Below, piece by piece: positions 10,701 through 20,800 of a stretch of DNA of 64,000 nucleotides (the stretch's first letter is position 1; every line of letters starts with the position of its first letter). The translations under genes and the position numbers were made by a program. The DNA lies in the NCBI RefSeq assembly GCF_965363235.1, contig NC_134850.1, positions 44,078,602 through 44,142,601 on the forward strand, written 5' to 3'. The notes beneath the pieces are model-generated. The model saw only the letters and a list, made by a program, of their open reading frames with translations. It was not told the DNA's origin and made no database searches. This DNA is from Mytilus galloprovincialis (lineage: Eukaryota; Mollusca; Bivalvia; Mytilida; Mytilidae).

Positions 10701-11559
10701 TAGAAATGAGAATTGTAACTGTGTAGATAAAGTGCTGGTGGGATATGTACAGTGTACAAAGTATTGGTTCAATATGTTTTTATCAAACCGATTTTATTAG
10801 TACAACGTTGTTATTGTGACCGTGTATGTATATAGTGACAATTCATAGGATTTTAAAGAGTTTAATTCACACTGACAAAAGACAACAGTGCCAATGGTGC
10901 CAGTGGTTCATCTGACAGAGGTGGCAAATACAGGATAGGTAAGGCAGCAACCATTTGATTTTCTGGGGGGGGGGGGGGGGCTATGGTTTTTTTTTGGAAA
11001 AAAAAGTTTGTTTCCAGTTTTTGGAGAAAAAAATAATTTGTTTTTGATTCTGAGAAAAAAAAATTGTTTGTTTCACCCTCAGCTGCCACTATATGTTATG
11101 CTAAAATTGAAAGAAAAAAATTGTTTTCGACTTGTCGCGAAAAAAATAGATTGTTTTTCGCCACAGGCGAAATAAAAAGTTTGTACAGAAAAAAAAACCA
11201 TAGCCCCCCCCAGAAAATCAAATGGTTGCTGCCTAATATAAAGGTAAAAGTCTAAAATATATTATAAATGAATTTTCAGCTAAAAAAGCTAAGTTTTTCT
11301 GCATTCCTTTCTGAAACAGTAAACTGACCCATTGTCTGAATAAGTTATAACAGTCCCTCATTTGGAGGGGTGTTGGAAACCGGGTAAACACTAAAGTAAA
11401 GCACCCCCCTTTTTTGTTAACACCTCTTGAAAAATAACTTACCCACATCATTCTGAAATACATGCTTCTCTTCCAGTACTTGTCTGGCTTTGGGCATCTC
11501 CCAACTGTTTTTCGTGTGTACATAGTGCTTGCATTTCTAAATATTGATAGAAAAACCAT
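4595..11559 (-). CDS. MRPL20: Mitochondrial ribosomal protein L20 (bL20m), five exons
   Basis: Structural protein of the large mitochondrial ribosomal subunit, binding large-subunit rRNA in the matrix. Exons in coding order: 11559-11443, 8626-8516, 8153-8076, 5652-5587, 4708-4595. All introns are phase 0 with GT..AG ends. The product is 161 residues (human about 149). Recognisable stretches: the start MVFLSIFRN, PDKYWKRSMYFRMMWKYYGR (residues 25-44, basic N-terminal RNA-binding part), LKKKYMREMWTLRL (70-83, matching LKKKNMRTLW of vertebrates), PLNRKVLTDLSIYEPRSFQS (106-125, the best conserved block) and a variable, lysine-ended C-terminus. The start is the only ATG giving the family N-terminus. 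An AATAAA hexamer (4599-4594 on this strand) overlaps the stop, so the 3' UTR may be very short. Introns contain MITEs and fold-backs but no rival exons. It is divergent from PGD. Identification is by remembered family sequence; no search was run. Confidence 0.93.
4709..5586. other. MRPL20 intron 4
   Basis: An AT-rich intron of 878 bp. No repeat family or second gene was recognised in it; the 72-codon open frame at 4866-5084 has no family resemblance. Confidence 0.6.
5587..5652 (-). CDS. MRPL20: MRPL20 exon 4
   Basis: Residues 103-124, ANIPLNRKVLTDLSIYEPRS followed by FQ. This is the most conserved block (LNRKVLADLAIYEP in human). Acceptor CTTTTCAG, donor GTGAGT. Confidence 0.95.
5836..6716 (+). 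repeat. Retroelement tail, half-duplicated around a 340-bp repeat
   Basis: The first half of the tail (TGTGTCTTTCTATGTT..AAGTCAG..GTTTGTTGATGTG) occurs at 5836-5993 and again at 6335-6500. The second copy runs on to the full 3' end with GTTGTCTCATTGGCACTC at ~6676-6693. The 5994-6334 segment between them is another dispersed repeat, found also at 59281-59613. The layout is a tandem duplication of tail half plus insert. It lies in MRPL20 intron 3. Confidence 0.65.
5994..6334 (+). repeat. Dispersed repeat shared with 59281-59613
   Basis: Nearly collinear with 59281-59613 over about 330 bp. Shared blocks include TTTCTCACTTCTTAATTGAA, ATCTACGTCAAGATTT, ATAGTTAAATCGCTGGTACG and AGAATTATATAAGTATTTAA. 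There is no coding capacity and the ends are not inverted, so the class is unknown. Confidence 0.7.
6975..7433. repeat. Dispersed repeat with two ~170-bp internal units
   Basis: Two related units lie in tandem (about 7005-7170 and 7180-7345). Each contains TTTCAAGTTGA.TGGACTT and the shared CATCAAAAACTACCTTGACC. A simple GGACGGACGGACAGACAG stretch follows, then a short palindromic end around TGCCCCTCTACTATCG. It is located in MRPL20 intron 3. This layout (tandem core plus hairpin end) is common among non-autonomous elements of bivalves. The 72-codon minus-strand open frame here is incidental. Confidence 0.65.
8076..8153 (-). CDS. MRPL20: MRPL20 exon 3
   Basis: Residues 77-102, MWTLRLGAACNQHGIEEDEF onward. 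The acceptor is TTTTTTTAG, the donor GTATGT. It matches the RTLWINRITAASQEHGL region of vertebrate MRPL20. Confidence 0.92.
8516..8626 (-). CDS. MRPL20: MRPL20 exon 2
   Basis: Residues 40-76, from KYYGRRQHIYS to KKKYMRE. The acceptor TTTTCAG precedes it and the donor GTAATT follows. It carries the basic, rRNA-contacting part of the family. Confidence 0.93.
8993..9141. mobile_element. Left-truncated MITE of the TACTGTAAATTCAG family
   Basis: Its 3' half matches the element at 26780-26997: TTATAATCGCAATAATTCAA, GAATTAAACAGGA, AATCGCAATAATA, and a terminal CTGAATTTACAGTA. The left inverted end is missing. It lies in MRPL20 intron 1. Confidence 0.65.
10178..10508. repeat. Two adjacent fold-back sequences
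   Basis: The first hairpin (10178-10293) has imperfect arms: GCTACTGACCCC..TACGG at the left and CCGTAGGGGGTCAGTAGC at the right. The second (10309-10508) begins TTTATCGCACGCTGG and ends CCAGCGGTGCGATAAA. A third related block, CATAGGGGGTCAC near 10440, lies inside the second. This is probably a compound fold-back MITE. It lies in MRPL20 intron 1, 0.9 kb from exon 1. Confidence 0.6.
10942..11234. mobile_element. 293-bp MITE with ~40-bp inverted ends
   Basis: The left end AGGCAGCAACCATTTGATTT continues into TTCTG, a G run and CTATGG. The right end CCATAG, a C run and AGAAAATCAAATGGTTGCTG mirrors it, closing with CCT. The core is alternating A and T runs. The open frames on both strands are by-products of these runs. 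It sits in MRPL20 intron 1, 209 bp downstream of exon 1. Confidence 0.85.
11443..11559 (-). CDS. MRPL20: MRPL20 exon 1
   Basis: Encodes residues 1-39 from the start ATG at 11559-11557 to MMW. The donor GTAAGT follows directly at 11442. The frame stays open past the donor, but the downstream residues do not resemble bL20, whereas splicing to 8626 restores the family sequence. Confidence 0.9.
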
Positions 11560-11836
11560 TTTGTCCTTGCAGAATTATTTATGTTCTGGATCTTTCAATT
11601 AATAATAATTTCGTAAACCAGTCTCAAACACTGGTTCCATCCTGTAATCTATATTTCGTGTACTCATATAAATTTTTAACCGGCTCATGGGACCAGTTAA
11701 AAGGGGAGCTAAATCCACAAATATCGCAGGAAAAGTCCTAAATATTGACAAGAGAGCAGTCATTCCTCATCCGGCTTGTAGATTGTCTGTTATTGCAAGT
11801 CATTTTTGTGGAAATAAGAAGTCTTTGAACCAAAAG
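11560..11836. promoter_or_regulatory. Divergent MRPL20/PGD promoter interval
   Basis: Only 277 bp separate the two start codons, so both 5' UTRs and core promoters must lie here unless an upstream untranslated exon exists. A CATATAAAT box-like sequence is at 11665-11673, in plus orientation about 170 bp before the PGD ATG. An ETS-like site (GCCGGAT read on the minus strand, near 11768-11774) lies close to the PGD 5' UTR. Paired housekeeping genes with short ETS-rich divergent promoters are well known in animals; use here is inferred. Transcription starts cannot be placed from sequence alone. Confidence 0.6.
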
Positions 11837-11847
11837 ATGTCTGAAAA
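11837..11847 (+). CDS. PGD: PGD exon 1 (start codon)
   Basis: ATG TCT GAA AA, followed at once by the donor GTAAGT. Joined to exon 2 it gives [19 protein letters not shown], the expected PGD start. Vertebrate PGD also has a very short first coding exon. It is too small to be seen as an open frame. The main doubt is whether another far-upstream ATG exon is used. Confidence 0.85.
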
Positions 11848-14800
11848 GTAAGTATTTTTCTATTATAAAGTTAGTAGATAAACATAAGAACTTGACATTT
11901 GTTTATTCATCCTATTTTCATAATTTGACTTTTTTAAAATTTTACTTCCATGTTGAAATCAAATATTGCTAAATTTGACAAATAAGACTTTATGTAGATG
12001 GTATTAATGAATTTTATAGCTTATTTGAAAATTAGGAACAACATGACATCATCCAAAAGAAATCAAATTCATTTTCATTTTGAAGTAAATATTTTTAATA
12101 CTTTTGTCATGTTGGTATGAGGGCCTCGGTGGCCAAGTGGTCTAAGTAGTTACTACTGTAATCACTAACCAATCAACACTGAGGTTGTGAATTCGAACCC
12201 TGCTTGTGCGGGTGCACTTGACTCTAATCTCAATTGACTTGGATTGTCAGTTTTCCTATTGAAGGTCAGTGGTTTTCTCTGGGCCCACTCTGGCTTCCTC
12301 CACCAATAAAAACTGGCCGCCAAGAAATAGCCTAAATGCAGTGCTTAAAAGTGGTGTTTAAACACTAAAATCAATTCAAATCATGTTTGTCTACAGTAGA
12401 AGATAACTCAAGTCATTTTATTGATGATATCCTACATTTTCCTACCAAAAATTGAATGCTAAAACATTCTAAGTAATAGTTTACAGCAAAACAGCAGTCT
12501 ATTTTTATTCATTGTTGAAGGCTGTACACTGATGATGCCTTTGTTAGTAGGCAGTAGGAGGGTTTTTAAAATCTTGAAGGTGAATAAGCAATTTCTAACA
12601 TTTTTATTCTTACTTAAAAGTCTTAAGCATGTTAAGGATTTCTTACCAAAGTTAACATTGCTAAAAAGTAAATTTAATATTTTCAGACAAAGGTCTCTTA
12701 ACATGCATAAAAGGGACAGTTAGGCCATAACAAAGAATATGATTGTTTGCCTTAATTCTACCTACCCAGATAATAGCTGCCTCCTCAAACATGTCAGAAT
12801 ATTTTATTGTCCTGATGTGGAAAGTTTTTTTTTTAATCAGATAAGCATGAAGACTTAATAACATCTGATACTTCAATTTTTCTTTGTGGAAAAAAAGAAG
12901 AAAACCTAGCTACCTACACACTGTCTCCACCTCTGGGAAGGTTAGGGCAAACAAAAATATTTTTAAGTGTGTCATTACATGTACATTTACAAGTGTTCCT
13001 GATATTCAATCTTTTTTCAGTACATCAATGTACATTGTCATGATTGTATTATTCAAGGATCTCACTATGGCAGGTCCATGTCTCCATGAGTCTTAGTCTC
13101 ATAAAATTCTGTCTGTACTTATCATTTTTAAAACAGTTGAGTCCTCAAAGATGTATCAAGATTTTTAAAAATTGTGTACCAACTGAGCACAAATACAATG
13201 TACCATCAATTTATGACAAAAAAAAAATTTTTGAAATACAATGTAGTATAAAATTTATGTCATTTTCAATATTCTGTTTTGTTTTGGGGGATTGAAAAAA
13301 AAAATAACCAATAAAACTTCTTCTTCTCATAGTTTGAATGTTTGACTTGCCATGGTGGACATGATGGACCAAATGAAGAGTTCAGGACTAAACTTTAAAA
13401 ATCCTTAGTGAAAATCCTGTTATTGATTTTCATTTAAAATCTGTACAATTTAGGTTTATATTTTTACACATCAATATCGCACTTGTTTTTTTATAAATGA
13501 TTTATTGTTTTAAACAGGAAGTAAAAAATGTATAAAAAAGTGATTCACTAAATGACATTTGAGAGAGGGTTATCATTGATATTTACTCAGAAAAGAATGC
13601 ATTGGTCTTTAATTTGCATTCAATGGAAATTAACACATGTATTCTCATGATTTTAAACCCAGTTGTTGGCATGAAAAGGGTTGTGATCTTCTTGTATGAA
13701 TAATGATGGCATGAAACTGAACCCTTACAAGAGGGATTGTCATGTGTTTTCTTATGATGGAGACATTATCTTTTGATGGAGATATTATCAGTTTGATTTA
13801 CAAAATGTAGGTCTGGAAGTGGCATGTTGGTAACCATGGTAACTGCTAGTAGTGCTTTGTTGATTTATGTTAATCATTGTTATTTTGCTTAGTTTCTCAG
13901 ATCTGTTACCATGGTTACTTATTCTTATATCAGACTTAGGCTTCTTTTTACTTATTCTAACATCAGACTTAGGCTTCTTTTTACTTATTCTAACATCAGA
14001 CTTAGGCTTTTTTTTTACTTATTCTAACATCAGACTTAGGCTTCTTTTTACTTATTATAACATCAGACTTAGGCTTCTTTTTACTTATTCTAACATCAGA
14101 CTTCGGCTTCTTTTTACTTATTATTATATCAGACTTAGGCTTCTTTTTACTTATTCTTATATCAGACTCAGGCTTCTTTTTACTGTGCGATTGTTTATCA
14201 ATTTTTTCCCCATTGTCTAGAGGTACAGGGGAATGGTTTACATGTAGATCTTACAAAACATGTTAAAAAGACAAGAGTTAAAAAAAAAGGGCACATCCTT
14301 AAAGTATTGAAGAGAGAATTATACCCCCCCCCCTTTTTAACATGAGGAAAAAAGTACATGTACAAAAAAAAATTATATGATCGAAAAAGTTTTTAGAAAT
14401 GGTGAAAATTTTAGTTGACCTCAAAATGATTATGATGTACAGATTAATGGACCAATTTCATTGAATACATTTTGAAGATATTTGATCTGTCATCAAAACC
14501 CTCATAATTGAAACCTGGTTTACCTGTTTTTGGTACTTTTTGCTCAGATACAGAAATATTTTAAAAGAATATAATATAAAAGCTTATGTTTGTAAATGTC
14601 TGTATTTTGTCCTGAAGAAAAACTTTGATCATGTAAAACATTTTATTAACTAATTCAAATTATGAACTCTAATTTTGATAAATCAATGAAATTGATATGA
14701 ATTTAGTTGTATTTTAGTTGTATTTGATTATTAATTAGTCATTTTACAATACCTTATTGACATAAAAATTGATGTATTTTTGACAGTAGTTTTATTTATG

Positions 14801-17800
14801 GATTTAACAATTTTTTGGTGAGTCACATACACTCCAAAATCTCCTTGTTACTTAAAATTTTACATGTAGCTTGATAAAACTGTTATATAATATGACATAC
14901 TCATTTTGTTTTAACCCTTTCGCATCCATCAAAAGTTTTGAACATAAGAACTTCTCTGAAATCAATAGTAAAAATATGGAATCAACTTGACTGCTCAAAC
15001 TATTGTCAATTGAAATATTCTGATAAAATGAAGAAGAAAAAAAAACCCACAATAGAGTGTTCTCCCCAGGCTGTTTTAGCGTCGCGGTACCGCGACGCTA
15101 TATTTCTTCCCGTGACGCTATAATAATTACCGCGACGCTATAATTATTACCGCGACGCTATAATTATTTTCAGGATGTTTTTTTTCTCGTTCCTAAATTT
15201 TGAACTTTCATCTAATTACCACTTATGATCATAAAAAAAATATATCACTTTTAATTGTAATCCCTTCAAGTCGGACAATATAGGCAATTTAGAGTGGTTA
15301 AATAGGTGTTAATTGCCCTTTGGTTGATAACTGTTTGGATACGAATACCCCAAGCTGTCACTTTGACATGATTAATACAACGTGGTTTGCAATCGGCAAA
15401 TTTCGACAAGGAGAAAACGAAATCAGAAAATCATAAAAAAATCGAAATATATGTTTGCTAAATGAAATTTCAAAGAAACAAACAATTTTTCTCTTTTAAA
15501 ATGAGGTTGAGTCTTATCTTTTTACGACTTTTAATATATTAGTATTACTTTCTTTCTCTTCCTATTACTTTTTTGTAAATCGAGAGTGAAAATTTTGATT
15601 TTGGGCGAAATAAGTTTTGTACTTTCTTTAGAAAGTGATCAAAATTGGCTTGTGTATATGTTTCATCCATTTAATGCATTCAAAACGCCATATTCATTCC
15701 CAATCTCTTGTCAAACTATGTTTATTTTCGTATTTTTCATTGCTTTCGGCGGCCATTTAATATTTTAGCGTAAACTACTGTTTTCGGAACCGGACCAGAT
15801 ATGACAAAAATCCGCATTTTACAATAATAGCTACATATGCACAAATGGCACAGTATACAGAAAACAATGATACATAAAGAGAAAACTAAGCATTAACAGA
15901 CTACTTGTAGATAACTTTGTTAAAAATATATCATTTTGTAAAAAGAAACAACTGGGACCATGAACCAATATGTTTCAAAGACATGATAAAGAATTTTTTC
16001 TATTCAAATTTTTTATTAAGAACCCGTGTTTTTTCCTACATATTTAGTGCAATTGTATCTATACAGGTTGCACTATAATAAACCATTCATTCATTTAGCT
16101 GGGTATAGGTAGGATAACTGGAACCACACATATATTTTTATTTAGACTAAGGGGGAAAAAATAATTCTGGAACTATAAATGAATATAGAAAACATAAACT
16201 GAAAATACTGTTATCATGGTTATAGTTTAATTGTATTCTCAGTTATGAATTCAACAATATAAAAACAAAGAATAGGGTGGAATAGAATATTTTATTAACC
16301 AAATAAGGGCCTATAGCATACAAACATTATAATACATTTTGTAATAAACAATAATGTATATATAACATAAAGGAAATAAAGTGTTTCCACGACACGATAA
16401 ATTACATTGTAAAAAATACAATTTAATTTTTTACGCCAAATGTGATGCTATCCAAAATTTCTGGGGAGAACACTGACAATATTTTATTTTTAATTTGAAT
16501 CAAATTGGTTTTTATTCATGCCCGGATACACATGTAATACTGACATTGACAGTTCAATTTTGGAGACTTAAAAATTTGTACAAGTCAGATGTTACTGTGT
16601 CACTGATAATGTAGCCATAAAAATTAATGAACCCTCATTTACATCTTATCTCAACATTTTTAAAAGATATTGAATTCGTGTTAAACATATGAATATGATA
16701 TTAAGACATGAATATTTAAACTTTTAATCATGCAATGTTTATGAAAAAGTCCATGGGTTAAACTTCAAGCTAAAATACTGTTTTCAAAATTATCACGTTT
16801 TCTTTAAATTAGTAATGTAATCTGATATACATTTAGGAATTATCAAACTGTCCATTTTTTCACGTTTCTTTACACATACATGTAAGTAAAAAATGCCTTG
16901 TGTAAATATGTCACCTGAGTAGTGTGAGACTTTTAAAGTGAAAATCTAGAATTGTTTCTCATTTAAAAGGATTTTTCTCAGGAACAACACTATTATTATT
17001 AATAATGACTTGTCATGCAAAAAGAAAAGATATTTTAAAATCATTACAAAATTAATTTGACATACATGTACTTTTTTCCAGTTTCGAGCAAGTTTTTTCT
17101 TTTTTCTTCTTATTGTTGAAGTTTTATCAGAGAAAAGGTGTGTTGTGTGTGTGTTTGTCCCAATCCTACATTCAACCACATAATTATGAAGAAAAAGATT
17201 TTGAGCAGAGGCATATATATTTTTTCAGAAAATATTTTGTAATTTGTAGATTTTTTTCCTGTCATGATGATGGTTAATTAATTTCATTGTTATGTTTAAT
17301 AAGATAAAAAAATGTTCTTTTCTTTTCTCTTTACAATGAAATAAGAGAGTACAATTTTTCTTCTTCCATCGTGAATTGTTATGAGGACCAATTCACAAAA
17401 AGTCACTATCATCTACAACTCTGTTGTTATGAGTTTGATCCACTAATGTGGGCATTTTCGACTCTGATTATGATTGCCAAGGATTGCAAATTTTATTACA
17501 GAAAGTAAATGGTTCTCTCTGGGTTCTCTTGCTTCTTCCATAGATAAAAACTTGCCACAATGATATAGCAAAAGGAGCTGAATGGGGTTCTAAACACCAA
17601 TAAACAACAAAATCTTAGTGTGGTTCTTTTAATGTCATCTCATTTTGTAGAATGGAGACTTATAACTAGTTAATTGATGTAGGAAGATGTGGTATGAGTG
17701 CCAATGAGACAACTCTCCATCCAAATAACAATTTATAAAAGTAAACCAGGGATCCCGCTAACATGTTTAACCCCGCCACATTATATATGTATGTGCCTGT

Positions 17801-20800
17801 CCCAAGTCAGGAGCCTGTAATTCAGTGGTTGTCGTTTGTTTATGTGTTACATATTTGTTTTTCATTCATTTTTATACGACTGCAAAAATTTTAATTTTTT
17901 GGTCGTATATTGCTATCATGTTGGCGTCGTCGTCCTGCGTCGTCGTCGTCGTCCGAATACTTTTAATTTTCGCACTCTAACTTTAGTAAAAGTGAATAGA
18001 AATCAATGAAATTTTAACACAAGGTTTATGACCACAAAAGGAAGGTTGGGATTGATTTTGGGAGTTTTGGTCCCAACATTTTAGGAATTAGGGGCCAAAA
18101 AGGGCCCAAATAAGCATTTTCTTGGTTTTTGCACTATAACTTTAGTTTAAGTGAATAGAAATCTATGAAATTTTGACACAAGGTTTATGACCACAAAAGG
18201 AAGGTTGGGATTGATTTTGGGAGTTTTGGTTCCAACAGTTTAGGAATTAAGGGCCAAAAAAGGGCCCAAATAAGCATTATTCTTGGTTTTCGCACAATAA
18301 CTTTAGTATAAGTAAATAAAAATCAATGAAATTTTAACACAAGGTTTATGACCACAAAAGGAAGGTTGGGATTGATTTTTGGAGTTGAGGTCACAACAGT
18401 TTATGAATTAGGGGCTAAAAAGGGGCCCAAATAAGCATTATTTTTGGTTTTTGCACTATAACTTTAGTATAAGTAAATAGAAATCTATGAAATTTAAACA
18501 CAAGGTTTATGACCATAAAAGGAAGGTTGGGTTTGATTTTGGGAGTTTTGGTCCTAACAGTTTAGGAATAAGGGGCCCAAAGGGTCCAAAATTGAACTTT
18601 GTGTGATTTCATCAAAAATTGAATAATTGGGGTTCTTTGATATGCCGAATCTAACTATGTATGTAGATTCTTAATTTTTGGTCCCGTTTTCAAATTGGTC
18701 TACATTAAGGTCCAAAGGGTCCAAAATTAAACTTAGTTTGATTTTAACAAAAATTGAATCCTTGGGGTTCTTTGATATGCTGAATTTAAAAATGTACTTA
18801 GATTTTTAATTATTGGCCTAGTTTTCAAGTTGGTCCAAATGGGGGTCCAAAATTAAACTTTGTTTGATTTCATCAAAAATTGAATAAATGGGTTCTTTGA
18901 TATGCCAAATCTAACTGTGTATGTAGATTCTTAATTTTTGGTCCAGTTTTCAAATTGGTCTACATTAAGGTCCAAAGGGTCCAAAATTAAACTAAGTTTG
19001 ATTTTAACAAAAATTAAATTCTTGGGCTTATTTGATATGCTTTATCTAAATATGTACTTTGATTTTTGATTATGGGCCCAGTTTTCAAGTTGGTCCAAAT
19101 CAGGATTCCATATCAAGTATTGTGCAATAGCAAGAAATTTTCAATTGCACAGTATTGCACAATAGCAAGAAATATCTAATTGCACAATATTGTGCAATAG
19201 CAATTAATTTTCAATTGGAGTTATCTTTCTTTGTATAGAATAGTAGTTGATAATATATGTTGGAAATTTGCCAGACATGACTATGATGTCATTTTCTATT
19301 TTTATTTGCCAATAACTTTATGTAAATAACTTCATTGGAAATTTGCCAATATAAAATGTTGCTGATAAAGCTTTTTTTCCTTATCTTATCTAAAATGTTT
19401 TTAGATAATGTATGTTGGACATTTGCCAGACATGACTATGATGTCATTTTCTATTTTTTTTTGCCAATAACTTTATGTAAATAACTTCATTGGAAATTTG
19501 CCAATATAAAATGTTGCTGATGAAGTTTTTTTTATTGTTTTATACAATAAACAATGTATATTCACTTTTACTACCAACCAATCTTTACCATTCAGTGATA
19601 ACAAGCACTTTATTTTACATTTTAATATTTAATGATGTATTTAAAAGAGTAGTTATTGTTGCAAACTCCATTAGAAATTTGAATTGATATCAGTTTTGGA
19701 AAAAGGGAAACGGGGATGTGAAAAAAAAGGGGTGGGTGGGGGGGGGGGGGGGGGGGTTAAATTTTTCTCATTTCAGATTTCATAAATAAAAAGAAAATTT
19801 CTTCAAACATTTTTTTGAGAGGATTAATATTCAACAGCATAGTGAATTGCTCAAAGGCAAAAAAAAACTTTTAAGTTCATTAGACCACATTCATTCTGTG
19901 TCAGAAACCTATGCTGTGTCAACTATTTAATTTTAGATTTAAAAAGTTTGAAGAAGAAATCTTTAATTGATTTGTAAAATCTTGACATTTGTTTTGTGTA
20001 AAAAAAACCCATGTAATGTCAAAAATTTGATCACAATCCAAATTCAGAGCTGTATCACGCTTGAATGTTTTGTCCATACTTGCCCCAACTGTTCAGGGTT
20101 CAACCTCTGCGGTCGTATAAAGCTGCGCCCTGCGGAGCACCTGGTTTGTACATAAATAAGGCCGTTAGTTTTCTTGTTTGAATTGTTTTACATTGTCTTA
20201 TCAGGGCCTTTTATAGCTGACTATGCGGTATGGGCTTTGCTCATTGTTGAAGGCTGTACAGTGACCTATTGTTGTTAATGTCTGTGTCATTTTGGTCTTT
20301 TGTGGATAGTTGTCTCATTGGCAATCATACCACATCTTCTTTTTTATACATTATGGGTCAAAGTACAGCCCTCAACACGTTTGTTTTGTTATAAATTTTA
20401 AATCTATAAATGAAAGGTTTGGAAAGTATGGGTATTGACTCATTTATTAGCCACATTAGGACATTAAATTTTACCAACAAATTACAACTAACAATAACAT
20501 TGGTATGGGTAGTAATTTTTTTCATCAAGCATGCTTTTTTTCACCCAACTGGCCCAACATATTGGAACATCAAAGAGGCAAAACCATCAATAATCAACTT
20601 TGTTTGAAGGACTTTGTTGTAAACTTAAAAGATCACTATTTTTCTAACAAAATCATAAACAAAAGAGAATGAACAAAATTATTTCTGAAAAATAAATAAC
20701 ATTTTGGAAAAAAAAGTCACAAGTTACAGTGACTAGTTTTGTTGTGTAGACATCTTTTTGTACTTTGATAGATATTTAAAGATGTACATGAACATCAAGT

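Noticed and set aside
12119-12200. A real tRNA gene
   Set aside because: A and B boxes are present, but the 3' half does not close a cloverleaf and a SINE body follows.
13867-14220. 117-codon open frame with regular SDLGFF repeats
   Set aside because: It is produced by a 33-bp tandem DNA repeat in an intron; one unit with an extra T shifts the pattern and there is no start or splice context.
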